Position numbers and translations under genes: made by a program
Notes under the pieces: model-generated
The model's database searches: none
The model's input: only the letters and a program-made list of their open reading frames with translations
What the model was told of the DNA's origin: nothing
Shown: positions 11,196-24,000 of the stretch, in pieces
How the letters are laid out: every line of letters begins with the position of its first letter
Position numbering within the stretch: the first letter of the stretch is position 1
Assembly: GCA_021234155.1 (NCBI GenBank)
Contig: JAJEKV010000097.1
Coordinates: forward strand, 2,804,477-2,868,476
Reading direction: 5' to 3'
Length of the DNA stretch: 64,000 bases
Source: Isoetes taiwanensis
Taxonomy: Eukaryota; Streptophyta; Lycopodiopsida; Isoetales; Isoetaceae

Positions 11196-12000
11196 CTACA
11201 ACGACTATAAAAGCAGCTCCATTCGGTAAGTCATTCATCTCCCATGGCTTATAATATTTATGAAGATCAGTTTGAGACCATTCTTTGCTCCATGAGCTAC
11301 AATGATATTAATCATTTGCATACATAAAGGTGTTATTTTGGATCCTTACTTACAATCCAAAGCGAGAAGGTCGCGTGAGTGTGATTGCCCGAAGCCTTAC
11401 TCGTGTTGTGATCCATCTTCTTTGGGTTCCCGTGAAGCGCCATGCCTACGAGCTGAATGCGATCACAATAAGGGATTGATGATGAGTGAATCATCGACTC
11501 TATAATGCCATCAATAATATGTGCATCTAAATTATATGTATGCCATCAATAATGTGTGCATCAGATGTAATGATGTGTATTAAACACCTATTATAATAGA
11601 TGTAAGGATGTTAGTATAAGCATAAATTAGGATGTATCGACAGCGTATTAATTGTCCAAAATGCTTAAGTATTATAGCAAAAGAAATTACATACATGATT
11701 ATCGAGAACATGATCAGATTGAGAGCTTTTAGCTAATGCTATGTCCCCACATGTCAACAATGTATTTTGGAATCTGAACGGTCTTAGGTCTTTTTGCCAT
11801 TTTGCATCCCATGCATAATGTATGGCATCTAACTTCTCATACCTTGATGGATCGATGGATTGGGTCGTAGCGTTTAGTTAAGCAACTTTGTATAGTCACG
11901 ACCAACAGGGCATCCACCATGATACATAAATGTGACCATAATTGGTAGACTACGGATCTAGGATGGCATCTTCTTACGTAAAAGCCCAACCACGTTGGAG
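11196..12000. other. no supported gene
   Basis: This is AT-rich sequence with short direct repeats such as ATGCCATCAATAAT(A/G)TGTGCATC at about 11,506 and 11,540. Its right part may hold the very end of the minus-strand transposon gene that starts near 13,430, but the frame is not readable. Confidence 0.4.
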
Positions 12001-12002
12001 TT

Positions 12003-13426
12003 TCATCGTCTCAGTGGGACTAAAAACAAACATACCTTTCGTAACATGTGCATGAGGATCGAAGTCATCCATAGGCAACACTTTGGGCCCCATCTGGCTG
12101 GCCCACAATATGTAGGCAAAGGTCTTACAAGCACAGCTTCATCGACCTCTGGAGTAAATGCAGCTTGTAGAGGTTCTTGCCTTATGCGCAACCAAAAGTT
12201 ATCATTTTGAGGTCGTCACGGAGATACATCTTCCAAACACAAAAGAATCTGGCGTTCGGTAATCCATAGTTGCTTTGTCTTTGTCGTTGCAAACACACTA
12301 TCTTCTTGATTTTGCGGAAGGAATTCCATAATGCTATGTACTTGCTGATCTTGCCGTCGCCAACCCGGGGAGATCTTTCAATGTCTTCCTTGGAGGGATA
12401 TTTTTAGGCACCCCTGTTGTTGGTAGCGTTGGCTCACCATTTTCATCCTCCTTCCACATTCTTATTCCATTTTCTGGAATCCACTCTTTATGGGTTGGCC
12501 GCATCTTATATTGCATAATGGGCCATTTCCCATCCATTTTAAATCGGAATAGCAATGGGTCGGTATGGCTGTTAGGCGTTGGCCCTTATCGGGGATATAT
12601 CCCTTGACAAAGCCTTTCCAATGCGGAACTTCATCCACAAAATATGGAACAGGAGACTTTGCATTGCACTTGCTAAACAAGTAAAGCAACTTCGAGGCAA
12701 AGTTAGAGCATCCGATGAACTCATTAGCGTCGAAAAGTTCCCAAACAATGCATCAATATCGTCATGAGTGTGCCCAACCATTATGAAACCAACCTGAATC
12801 TCATGAATACCTTAAGCCATGTCAAATAAGAGGTAGGAGAACACATATCTATTTTTATTTTGACCCGATGCATTATCAAGCTGTAAGTAGAGATTTGAGG
12901 AAGAGGATTGAAGCCTTCTAAGTTGGCACTAGAAGATGAAGGCATCTTCTCTTTGTCCCCGCACTAGCTTATCTTTGCAGTGGTCGAGTATCTTTTAGGG
13001 CTTGCATCAATTTGCAATCTGTAGTTACGCTTCCACACAAATCACCACACTTGTCTTCTTCCGGCAACTCAAGATAGTGTAGGATCCTAGAAAGTGATCA
13101 ACATGAAAGTTTGAGTCATCCTTCCAAAGATCAAAGAGAAATGGCCATAAGCCCGTCCACCATGACCATGTGTCAATGCTCACAATCAAAATTTGCTCTT
13201 CAAGCGATCTCCTCTCCAAAGCGGACTTTGCGAGATGGTGACTTCTTGGTGTGAGTGTTTTGACCTGATCCATCTTATCATGTATTATAGAGGTGACTTT
13301 ACGCGAGCGATGTGATAATAATGCGCCAATGCCAATATTGACTCCTACATGAGCGTTGTTCCAACATATGTGCCGTGGATTGAATTGAAAGGTTCGCCTC
13401 TCCCTTGTATCTTTTGTTCTTTCCAA
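12003..13426 (-). pseudogene. DUF7869-type transposon-derived gene, interrupted
   Basis: Read on the minus strand, 13,290-13,255 gives IIHDKMDQVKT. Near 12,880 comes LDNASGQNKNRYVFSYL, and at 12,778-12,748 MVGHTHDDIDALFG. The order HDKMD, then LDN...NKNR, then GHTHxDID is typical of the large plant and fungal family annotated as DUF7869, which is spread by mobile elements and whose activity is not settled. The LDN and GHTH blocks share one frame broken by a single TAA. Further frames down to 12,334 continue the protein after two frame changes (VPHWKGFVKGYIPDKG, then RPTHKEWIPENG). A last frame at 12,003-12,191 may be its C-terminus. The breaks may be decay or base errors. No element ends were found. 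The identity of the family is fairly sure, its extent is not. Confidence 0.68.
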
Positions 13427-13429
13427 TTT

Positions 13430-15040
13430 TACGCTTGATGACTACACATATGTTACACTTGGAGAATCTTTGTATTTTTTGCTATCTTTGGCGTCTGGAA
13501 ACTCTTTCTTCCAAATATTGTAAAAAGAGGGCAAGGTTACACTCTTTTCATCAATTCTTCCACCACGGCCCACCTCCTTATGTATGCTCTTCTTATTAAG
13601 GATGGAAGGAAGTTTCGAACATTCTCCCTTATATCATCCTTTCCTTTTTTGCTTCTATGTGGAATGCTCTTTGCATTCTCACTAATGAAAGGTATCAAGC
13701 ACACTACGTAGCTAGTGTCACGGATCTAGGCTTCTTAGAGCTGTATTACCATGCTCGCCGTTTTCCACCTAACTTCGAACCTCTTCCTCCAACTATAAAA
13801 GCGTAGGTGAGCAACTCCTAAAACCCCAGCGCCATGCGTGTGACCTCCACTCCCCCGGACCACTACTTTCGCCTCAGCGCCACTGTATAAGTTACACTCA
13901 ACACATCAAAAACAAGCGTAATCAAAGCCTTTGCTTGATTGAGAATAAAAATTTTTTCTTAAGGCACATACTTACGATCGGCTCAGTTTTTGACACATTA
14001 GGTCCTTTGCTGCATGTTGATTTTTAGAGCACTCTTGATTGCCTTGGGCGCACATCCCTCTCCTCCTTGCCATCCCCTTTGGTTCCCTCCGACCCTCTTC
14101 ACATATGTATATTTCCTTTTCCTCTTGAATTGCTTCTCAACATCGGCTTCCAAGCACTCAACTTCTAAATCATCATGTTCGAGGAAGCAGCAAGAGCTTG
14201 TAAATGTTGTGAAACTGTCCTACCATCATGAAGCAAAAGCGGCATGGGTCTCCGGGGTTACTAGGATCTATTAGCTATAGGCCTCGGCACAAGCATGACA
14301 TGACGATATTTTGGTTTCCGTTGGATCTATTATGTTACCCTTTGAAAGCCCGACCTTTGATACACCCAAGAACTCATCGTCTATAGCATCCACGAGGATC
14401 ACTAAAGACTATATTAAGCCTCGAATATTTAGATCCGGTGCAGGGAGTGAAGAATGTAGCATGGCAAACCTAGTAGATGCATTGCGGAGTAGTAGGCTGT
14501 CTCATCTCCGGGCTTAAACAACCCGAGACCAAGGCGGGCAGCTAGATTCTCATGACCTCCAATCTCCTCTACTATCTCGTCTTCTTCATTTGTTCTTTGT
14601 GTTGCTTGGTTCACCCGCAGTGGAGCGATGGCCCGATGTCCGTGAACTCTTGGCGGATGGTGGACTACTAGATGAATCCTCTTGTGAAGAGGGCAAATTG
14701 AGGATCTCGAAGATGTATCTTCACTTGAGGGCCACTCATTTGGTTTTACATCCCTCTTAGGCCCACCGAATGAATGTGCCTCTTGCTTCACCAATGTTAT
14801 ACGCCCCTCATGGGACTTGGAAGCTTCTCGGCTGATGGGATCACGGACTCCATGACCTCAATTGCTACATTTGAAGGATCTATTTCCTTCCCATGAAGAG
14901 TGGTTCTATTCAAAATATGTCCCGGGCAACAATTGTCCTTCCGGCGAATAGGTTGTCTGGGGGAAAATTAAATATGTTTCAATCAAGCAAGGCGATACTT
15001 TTCAGAACATATGAAATAGAGGAAAAATAAGCAAAAAATA
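13430..15040. other. no recognised gene; possible N-terminal region of the DUF7869-type gene
   Basis: A minus-strand frame of 121 codons at 14,429-14,794 is rich in charged residues and has no domain I know. It lies upstream of the DUF7869-type gene on the same strand and could be its first part or a separate remnant. No intron borders linking them could be chosen with confidence. The rest is plain AT-rich sequence. Confidence 0.3.
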
Positions 15041-15320
15041 AGCGAAAATGGCGCTATTTAGTACAAAAGTATAAATTTTGGTCCAAATTTGGAGCTAAAT
15101 GGCGCCATGGCGCTATTTGGTGTAACGGTGAACACTTGGATCAAATGGCGCCATGGCGCCATTTGGTCGAACGGTGTTTTTTGGATGGCGCCATAAGCCA
15201 TTTGATCAAATTCACATGGATCAAATGGCCATCTGATGGCGCCATTTGATCAAACACCGTTTTCGACCAAATGGCGCCAAAGCCATTGATCCAACACCAT
15301 TCGACCAAATGGCTTAGCTC
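15040..15320. repeat. nested GGCGCC palindromes / foldback cluster
   Basis: The self-complementary word ATGGCGCCAT, mostly as AAATGGCGCCATTT or doubled as AAATGGCGCCATGGCGCCATTT, recurs at about 15,098, 15,142, 15,183, 15,233 and 15,269. Around it sit larger inverted pairs: GGCGCCATTTGGTCGAACGGTGT at about 15,153 is answered by ACACCGTTTTCGACCAAATGGCGCC near 15,256. The whole stretch can fold back on itself. It ends about 130 bp before the first 20-kb copy begins, and related words recur inside both copies. Confidence 0.85.
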
Positions 15321-15454
15321 CATCACAAAATCTACACGAGGTGCCTATGTTATGCATTCTTGCTCCCATTCTTTGTATATGTGTCAATAAGAGCAGGCAT
15401 GCATAACATGGGCACCCCATGCCAACTTTGCAATTGAAACCAAGGTTCTTAGTG

Positions 15455-16528
15455 TCCTAGCAGCATTAATGTCAGCATTTGAACACTCTATACACATGGC
15501 AGCAATAGAACAGAATTTATACCAGAAACAGTGGACTTACTTGATATTAGATAGATCCATAGTGGTATGTCACGGAGGCGATAAGATAGAACGGGGAAAA
15601 TCAAAGCTGATCCCAAGCAGATATATTAGCGTAAGAATGCGCCAAGAAGAGCCAAGAAAAAGCGCCAAGAAAGATTCGAGAAAAGAAAAGCGCCAAGGAG
15701 GATTCGCCAAGAAGAAAGCGCCAAGAAAGCGCCAAGAATCACCTGGGATTTCTGTGTATGAAGAAAGCGCTGACAAGACGCATCGGACACCAAAGTTCTG
15801 CCCAGGGCGCGAGAAAAGAAGGCCGCTATTATGCGGCACGCAGACAAAAGCAGCGGATTCGAAAGCTACCAACTGAGCAAAATCGCAACAAGGTCGCGGC
15901 ATGGTCGCATAAAGTGGGGGAACCGCAAGAAAGAGGGAGCTTTAAAGGCAAAAGTACAATTTTCAAAACGGACTGATTCAAATTTGATGTGTGGCAGTCA
16001 AATTTCAATATAATGGGCGGGAATTTTGACTTTATGTATTCGCGGGCAAGGGAATTTTGAATTTTATGTTCACCATAAGTACAAGCGTTTTAGGCGAAAT
16101 ATCGAATTTCAAAATTCAATTGTGGCGGGCATGTATACGCTGGACCGCCACGGGCATGGCCGGGCGTGGGCGGGCGGGCATGTATACTGGACCGCCATGG
16201 CGCACGCAAGTGGCGGGCGGCCGGGGCATGGGCGCTGGGACAATTTAGCACACAGACGGCCGGCAGGCCCCTAGTTGGCGCTTTGTTTTTGAAGCGCTTC
16301 TCATTCGCTTTATTCGTTTTTGATTCCAGCTCCGGGCGCCTCGACCTTAGCCGTCGGCCGGCGCCCTACCGCGCCCGGTGACTAGCCACCGGCGCCTAAG
16401 CGCTGGCGCCCTAAAGCAACCCTTTTTTCATCCCTTTTTTCGATTGGGCGCCATTTCCCCGGTTGATTCGGTAGCCTCAACACATCTAGATACACCGGTT
16501 TCGGACCAAATTCAAAGCGCTTGAGGAA
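15455..16528 (+). other. upstream region of the ParB-like gene, copy A
   Basis: It begins with a run of GCGCCAAGAA words (15,640-15,760). Then come AATTTTGACTTTATG-type direct repeats near 15,960-16,090 and a GC-rich run of TGGCGGGCATG words (16,120-16,240). A GC-rich leader-like stretch with several GGCGCC and GCGCC words follows to 16,450. The Lys/Arg-rich frame at 15,469-15,876 follows from the repeat and is not matched by an intact frame in copy B. It may include the promoter of the next gene; no TATA box is distinct. Confidence 0.4.
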
Positions 16529-19500
16529 ATGGAAATGGACAGTTCGGAGCTCCTCAAAATGTGGAGGCAGAGGCTAGCTTACCTCAAAGGTGCGGTATGT
16601 CGATCTACTTGCATTGTTTGTTTGGGCTAAATGGCACCACCGCTATTTAGATGCCTAGTAACCACTTTAGGGTCTTATAGTTGACAAATGGCCATTTGGA
16701 TGATTGAGTGCACTTTAGGAGTCTTAGCTACTTTAGAATGCCTAGTAGCTTACTCTACGGTCTTTGATTTGTTGTTGGCAAATGGCCATGGTTTGCCATT
16801 TGATGTGTATTAGCATACATTTGGGACTTGTTGTTGGCAAATGCCATGGCCATTTGATGTGTGTATTAGCTTACCATAGGGCCTTGTTGTTGGTAAATGG
16901 CCATGAAGCCATTTTGATGTCTATTAGCATACATTTGGAACTTGTTGTTGGTAAATGGGCCATGGCGCCATTTTTATCTAGGATCAAATCCTTTAACACT
17001 AATGGAGTCGTGCATATGTATTCTCCTACAAAATCGCGGTGCCTTCGACCCGGTCGAAACCCTCTCCTTCCAACCATCTTCCGCGAATATTTGGAAGGGG
17101 AGGGGCTGTTCGTCGCAGGCACCTGACTCAAACGAGGAAATGCATTAAATGACGCTTCCATTTGCTTACCCTTTGAACTTCGGATGCAAATGAAGCCATG
17201 GCGCCATTTGCCTAGTCATCCGACTGTCTGCTTGTTCATTTGTGCTCTCTCCTACGAATGGCGGGTGCCTCCCACCCGGTCCGATCCACTCTCCTTGGAA
17301 CCATCTTCCCTCGAATATTGCGCGGGGGTGGTTTGGCTTGGTGGAGGCCTCTTCACCAAACGGGGATAGGCATACGAACCGCCTGCGTGCTTATGCACTG
17401 GACTCACATACAAAAATGGCGTTTAATGGGCGCCATTTATAACTCCCAACCGATTGTGCACTGCTTGTTCTAACCATTTTATCATGCCTCTTTGTTCGCG
17501 ATGCCTCTTTGTTGCAGCTATCTTACGCGGCGGAAACACAATTTCAATCCGACCGGACTATGATGCCGATAGAAGCATTAATCGGTGCATGGAAGTATCG
17601 CGGTGAGCCCCTCTCGCTACAAAGCGCCGAAGGAGATCTGCAGAAGAAGCTCGCCTCCTTATAAGGGGAGGCGGAACCACGAAACGGTAGGCATTTACCG
17701 GCCCGGTATCTTGGTTCAAATGAAGTTGGTTGCCAAGAGTCGCGAATTGGATTGAGGTGGTCTGTGAGGATACTTTGAAGCAGAAAATAATTGTGTACTA
17801 TGTGGATTTGGAAGTTTTATGATCCCATCTGTAATAATCCGCTAGCATTGCAAATGTAGCCGGGTTTATTAAGAAGCAAATTTTGGCCATTGCCGTAACA
17901 CTTGACTTTGAAGAAGGCGACATCAAAGGTCCACAAGAAATCTTGAGGGGCTTTATGATTCTTCGTGAATCGGATGAGCAAGTCGAAAAACTTCGCCTTC
18001 ATTCGTTGTCAAGGCAATAGCCAATGAGAAACTACCCGCCATTGTGGACACGGCTGGCTAAAATCAAAGTGAGCAAGAAGAAGACAAGACAACCTAGGGA
18101 TACACCGCATCCGACAAAGACTCCTCATCTTCTCTCGAGGATGTCCAGAACCGGAGGAAGGGAAGGCGTATGCAAGAGGAAAGTTAAGAGAAAGGATCAC
18201 AAAGATCCGGATATGGAAAAGAAGGAAAAGAAGCAAGCTAAAGAAAAGGAAGAGAAGGAAAAGGAAGAGAAGGAAGATAAAGAAAAGAGGGAAAAGAAGG
18301 AAAGAAAAAAGGAAAGGAAAGAAAAGGATAGGGAAGGCAAAGGCGAAAGGAAGGAAAGGCGAGACAGGGAAAAGGAGGGAAAGGAAGTGGAGGCGGAGGA
18401 AAGCGGATGGGAAAAAGAAGAAGAAGCCGGGCCGGAGACCATTGGAAGGAGAGGACACCTAAAAACAAAGGAGGCGCCTCGGACTCCAAGTCACACTGAA
18501 GTCCTAGAAGTGGTGGTGAACCTCGAGCCCAAGGCATAGCGAGGATCTGCGGACACACCGGCCAAAAAGGGTCCCCATTAAGAGCCCGAGCTAAAGAAGG
18601 TCACATTAAGAATAGCTTTCGGCGCTTTGCTAGAGGTGCCTGCAAATCTTCAAGGTGGAAAGGTCGGGGGGAAGAGGAAAAGGCGGCGAGAGAATACACC
18701 GCAAAAAATTTACGATCACCGCATCTGTTTCCTCTCGGTGTCACATTCATTAAAAATAGGCGTGTTCAAATTATATCAAGGGCCCGACAAATCATCATCT
18801 AGACCAAGGAATATGGAGCACGTCAAAACTTTTGGTGGAGTCCTTTCGGAGAGACCCACATCGGTCTTCACTCCCGCTGATGTGATTCCATTCAATCCCT
18901 CACAAACAACGGTCCCTTGAAAACCGAGGGATGACCTCATGGGGATGCACTATTATATAGTGAATGGTAATCATTCATTATGGCTGCTCAACTTGTATGT
19001 AGAAGACTTCGGCACACCAAAGTCCCAAGAGCAAATGTCAAAGATTTATCTTGAGCGGAATTAAGTGTTATCGCACGATCAATGAAGCGAGGAATGCCTG
19101 CGGCTTCGGTTGTGAAGTCAATGATATCAATGCGAAGACTATTTTCAAAGAGCCATTCATTGATAACATAACCCACTGCGGCAGCAATATGCTCTATCGC
19201 GAGGAAGCCCGATCCATCGGGGCGGGCAATCGCGCCGAGAACCATACAAGGTACATGTTTTAATTTTTTGCAAGATTATGAAATGGCGCCATGGCCATTT
19301 AGTGAGAAATATGGCGCCTTGGCGCCATTTCTTCAAAACGGCATTGGCGCCATTTGCTCGATAAATATTCGTCTAACTTCTTGTTGTTTCCGGCGTTATC
19401 GGCTTTGGCTGAAGTTACCATGCGTGGTAAGCATCCTAAAGATTTCAACGGTGGGTCTTCATGCGGGAGGATATTTTTCCCGATTATTAGTGTCCCTATG

Positions 19501-21013
19501 GAACTTGTGGAAATCTTGCAAGCTAAAGACAACAAAGGGACAAACTATTACACATGGCGGGCAAAGAATCGACTACTTCGGTCGGACCTACACGAGTGCA
19601 TGAGGGGGTATGGACTCTGGTAAGTCGGGTTTGTTCGAGGAAGTCTTTGGATGGGAAGACCTTCGTCAAGGTCACCGGTGATTATACGGGTAAGCAATTC
19701 TTCAAGGCAAGGGCAAAAGACACTAAGATCCATATCTTTCTTGAAGAAGGAGATTTTTGCATCACGTGAAGGATAATTTTTCGAGGAAGTTCAAGTCCTT
19801 CAGCGATCTCGATCTTCTTGATCTTAGGGCTTGAGGATCTGACCTGATTTCCATAGCCACCTTGCATAGTAAGTGGGTTGAAACGGAGTGAGCAAGGAAG
19901 GCATTTTTGATAGCGTGCCTTTGCCTTGGCAAGATTCATACATAATGATGTCTTGAAGAGAGGATCTTGAAGACTTCCGTTGCGAAGTTGAACTAACAGA
20001 ACTGACCAAGGGACAAGTTGTTTGCACTCATGTGCGGTATCCTTGATTGCCACGGACACTAGAGGCATATTTCCAATGTGGGACAAAACCACACTAACAA
20101 ATTTCTTTTAATATTTTGTAAAAAGAACACCACATGACTGATTTTTTGGATAGTGGTCTTTGCAAGGCGAACACAACTTTTTTGATTTCATCGTATTGGA
20201 TGATGCGGATTCGGATCGAGTTTATATTGGCATGTATGAGGGCGAATACAAGAATCCGCCTCCCCGGGGAGTTCGGGGAGGCCCATTCACTAGTGTATGC
20301 CACAAAGATTCGGGCCGAAAGGTCCTCTGTCGAAGCAATTGACCTCAAGTTCCCCTTCAACGATCATCCTCAGAAGCGCCACCAGTTCACATGCCCTAAC
20401 GAAGAAGGCGAAGCGGGGACCGAGGCTATGGCGGGAAGCTCTCTGCAACTGGCAGATTCAGGTACGGTGGCAAGGCTTGCCAGGGGACATAATTATGAGA
20501 AACCACTGGGGCCTGCTACATGCTCGTGCCTGCGTCTTGAAAAATGGTACCGCCGAGGAGCGGTGTTTGATTACTTCTCCGTGGTTCTTTTGGTAGGGCT
20601 TCATTCTTTGAATAAGAGATTTTGCATTGTATTGAAAGTGACCCGCTTAAGCATGAGTGCCTAAAGGGATTCTTGATAGGCTTGACCGCCCCTCTTGAAT
20701 CCTACCACCGCGGTATTTCTGTGATGAGAGACCCTTTGTAGTTGAAGAAGTGTAGATCCACCAAATCGGAGATGCCGAAGCTCCACCCGATGTGGACTAT
20801 GATGTGATCAAGAATACACAATTCAATGCGGACATTCTTGATGATCCCAATTTCAACGCCCGGCGTTGAGAGCTTTTCGGGGAGATCCTATGGTTGCTTC
20901 TTCTAGCCATGGGCCTGTTCATCGGAACTGATCCTTTTGTGGAGCCTATTCACGATGAGGAACCACGAATTTTCTATGAAAATAATGTAAATTGTACACT
21001 AATACTCTTGTAA
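16529..21013 (+). pseudogene. gene with ParB-like motif and Lys/Glu-rich region, copy A (frames interrupted)
   Basis: A likely first exon at 16,529-16,589 encodes MEMDSSELLKMWRQRLAYLK and ends at a GT donor. A second begins at 17,518 after a TTGTTGCAG acceptor and is open for about 47 codons (YAAETQFQSDRTMMPIEALI...). Further open pieces follow: LDFEEGDIKGPQEILRGF near 17,910, a Lys/Glu-rich stretch of about 95 residues at 18,160-18,440, then PADVIPFNPSQTTVP near 18,880. HYYIVNGNHS lies at 18,947-18,976, and DPFVEPIHDEEPRIFYENN near 20,940. A D-x-IPFNP segment followed by (Y)IVNGNHS is the pattern of the ParB/sulfiredoxin fold, where the GNHR-like loop binds nucleotide. I know no named plant gene of this layout. 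Frame changes separate the pieces, and copy B breaks at other places, so many may be base errors. Confidence 0.45.
16745..16985. repeat. about 60-bp tandem repeat with GGC(GC)CAT palindromes, 4 copies
   Basis: The unit GACTTGTTGTTGGCAAATGG, followed by a palindromic ATGGCCAT or ATGGCGCCAT core and TTTGATGTGTATTAGC, recurs about four times. It lies inside the proposed first intron of the ParB-like gene. In copy B the same units (37,150-37,340) show the longer core ATGGCGCCATGGCGCCAT where copy A shows ATGGCCATGG. The palindromes are thus either truly variable or misread. Confidence 0.8.
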
Positions 21014-24000
21014 GCGGACTACCTCTTAGAGTTTTTGCTTGTTTTGGCAAATTTTTTTAATATGCAAATCTATGAATTCCGAATTTTTTTAACTATTTTT
21101 GTGATGTTATGTTTCTCGGCTTCATTACATGCAATGCTAGAATTTTAATGGCGCCAATAAATGGCACTTTAGATGCATATTTTTTTTAAATGGCGCCATA
21201 ATTGCTCAAAAAATTGGCATAAAGTTGACTAAAAAGGATTTTCATTCCTAATTGGAATCACGAAATTTCTCATTTTAATGAAATTGTGCTTCTATATTCT
21301 TGCTATTAGGAGTAACATTGCCAAGAAATTCAATGGACATGGTTGGTTCTACACTTGAAAATATATGCATAAAGAAGATTCAACCTCTTTCTTACAAATT
21401 TACTAAAAATGCCTAGTTATATCCTTACAGTTTTACACAATAAAAATGCTTCTTCAAAAAACGATGTCGTCATTTGTCGTATACAATGAGCTTAGAACAT
21501 TATTGTTCCAATGTACAGATATCTATTAACCTCTACATATTACATGTTTCCTCGACCATTGAACTTAGAACATTATTGGTCCAATATGAAGATTTTTATA
21601 AATCTCTACATCATGCATCCTCGGCCATTCCTGCAATATAAAAATAAACATGATAGTTATCAGAGATATTTTCTAATTTGTACTACTTTATGGATGAGCT
21701 TATTTATGCTAGACTTTTAGTTTCAACATTATAAGACAATGAAGGTCCCCACTCAATTATGTGCCCTAAGTCTATAATCGGTTATCTTTAACTATCACAA
21801 GGTCCTTAAATTGTGTTGAATTGAGTTAAAGCACACACCCCTAACTTATATGCAACAAAGTGATAGCCATACCATGCCTTATTATGTGGAAGGAAAATGA
21901 TGCTTTATAGTTGCTTATTGGTGCCTCATGCATTATGAAAAGCATAATCATTAGATGATCATTTGAGACCGATGATGAAATAATGTAATTGTGGGGATGC
22001 CTAGATGTTGTGTACTAGACACGACATCACACTATGCCTATATGTTCAAATGAACTATAATACGACCTATTTCACATTGACTGATACTTCTAGAGATGGC
22101 ATGGGAGATGGATTGTTCGTGATGTGAGTGCCTGAGACGAGAAAATTTTGTAGACAAGCCAATTTAGGACTAACTTTTGCTCTAGTAAGAGTATGTTTAT
22201 TGTATGGAATGATATTTATACATTTGTTGTATTAGATAAGTATGTTGAAGAAACATATACGTTCATGGCATCCTTTTGCACAATTCTTAGGTATACTTAA
22301 CTATTACAAGAAATTTATCGCGGCGGCCAAGGCCGCAGCGAACATTTCTCTTTCAAAAATAGCCTTGGCTAGAATTTTGCCTGCTGTGCAATTCTCCTCT
22401 TAGCAATGGGTTTCCAATTTAACCCCACAGTCACAAGTTTGTCTAGACCTTTGGCAAAATCTCCACAAATCTTCTTGCATTCTTCCCTTATTGCGAAGCC
22501 GATTCTTGTTGGATCCCCGTCTTTTGCTTCTCCTCAAATGCTACCTTCAACAAAACAATGTGGTAGAGGGTTGAGAAATTTGAGATATAACATGTATAAC
22601 ATTATGCAATGTTATATCCTCTTCCCAGCACAATCTATGACATCCTGATCTTGCCAGTAAATGACAACTTCTAGGTTCTACATTTCAAGCATTGATATAT
22701 AATGATCCAAATGATGATGTTTGTCATTCTCATAGCAATAAAATTTGGAGCATTCACCTTTTCTTTCAAGCTGTATGAACTTTGGAACATTGTGAAGACC
22801 ATTTCATATAAACTTTCTGCAATACCTTTACTACCATGGTATGCTGAAATTAAAGTACTGTAGATGTTTCACATGTCTAAGTTGAGAAAGTTATGTATGC
22901 AAGCAGAATGGTGAGAAAACATTGGTGAGAAAATATCACAAATACGACAAAAATAAGGCAACTAGAGACCGATGGATACCATTGCAATTTATATTTATAT
23001 ATTTAAGGAACCAAGGATTTGGCCAGATAAGATAAGAATTTGGCCAAATTATTATTTACAGTAACACTTGTGCACAAACTCGTAGTCTCCTCTAGCAAAT
23101 GATCCATCATGTCCTCCTATTGTGTTTGCAATTAATAGTCGAAAATAAAACTATAATATAAAGCTATAATATTACAGGTCAGGTACATCCAGCCATTCAT
23201 AAATGATAACCCTTCGTCTAACCTGCTCCTCTAGCCTGCAAAGAAATAGCAACATTCAGCAAAAGCATGAATCATTTCTTAGAATTTGCTTTTGAATCAT
23301 TTCTTAGAATTTGGAGCTACCTTTTATCCTTTCCATATAATAATAGCAGTTATCAGTTTAATGTCAGGAGTTCAATGTAGCGGTAACTGGAATTTAGTGA
23401 CTTACCTTATTCGTCCATGTATGTACGCTCTGGTAGTAGCTGAGAGCTCCAGAGATTGATGAATCATGCTTCATGCAGATGTGTTCATGAGCCCAGAAAA
23501 TGCCTAAAGTTTAACTGCATACCAAACCAACTTTATTCAATTAAAACCATGTTCTTGAATAAAAACTATTACGGTTCTATCAAATGTTAACGAGATAGAG
23601 AAAGGCTACAAACTATTGTTTGCCTCTAAATCTTACCTTGTACCATTGCTTCAACAACAACTTTAACTCTGAAACAAAGTGATTCGTTCCAGCATGTTCC
23701 ATGTCATACCCAAAGACAACTAATCTATTTTTTTAAAGAGAAAAGGGTTTCCACAATAGCACATACCAGGTTTTGTATAGGCCATGCCTAAGATCAATCA
23801 AAGATTTGCCTGATGTAGTTGAAAGCTAATGCTCCAAATCTCTTGCCCGACATAAATCTTGCAAACTTTGGAACTTGCCAACTTCAGAAACTAAAAGAAG
23901 TTGTGGTCTGTCTCTGCAAAAGCAGTTCTGATCTAGCAAGGGAAAACCAGATTCATGGCGATCAATATCAGTTCTGAAGGTTACCAAGAAATGGGAGGGC

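Noticed and set aside
18024-18539. Lys/Glu-rich frame as a separate gene
   Set aside because: Low-complexity composition; in both copies it is embedded between other coding pieces of the ParB-like gene in the same direction.
18009-18558. Minus-strand Phe/Leu/Ser-rich 'membrane protein'
   Set aside because: It is the antisense shadow of the Lys/Glu-rich region (AAG/GAA read backwards gives CTT/TTC).
22300-22360. Transposon terminal sequence with GGCGGCCAAGGCCGC palindrome
   Set aside because: No partner terminus or target duplication was found, and the matching place in copy B (near 42,500) does not keep the motif.
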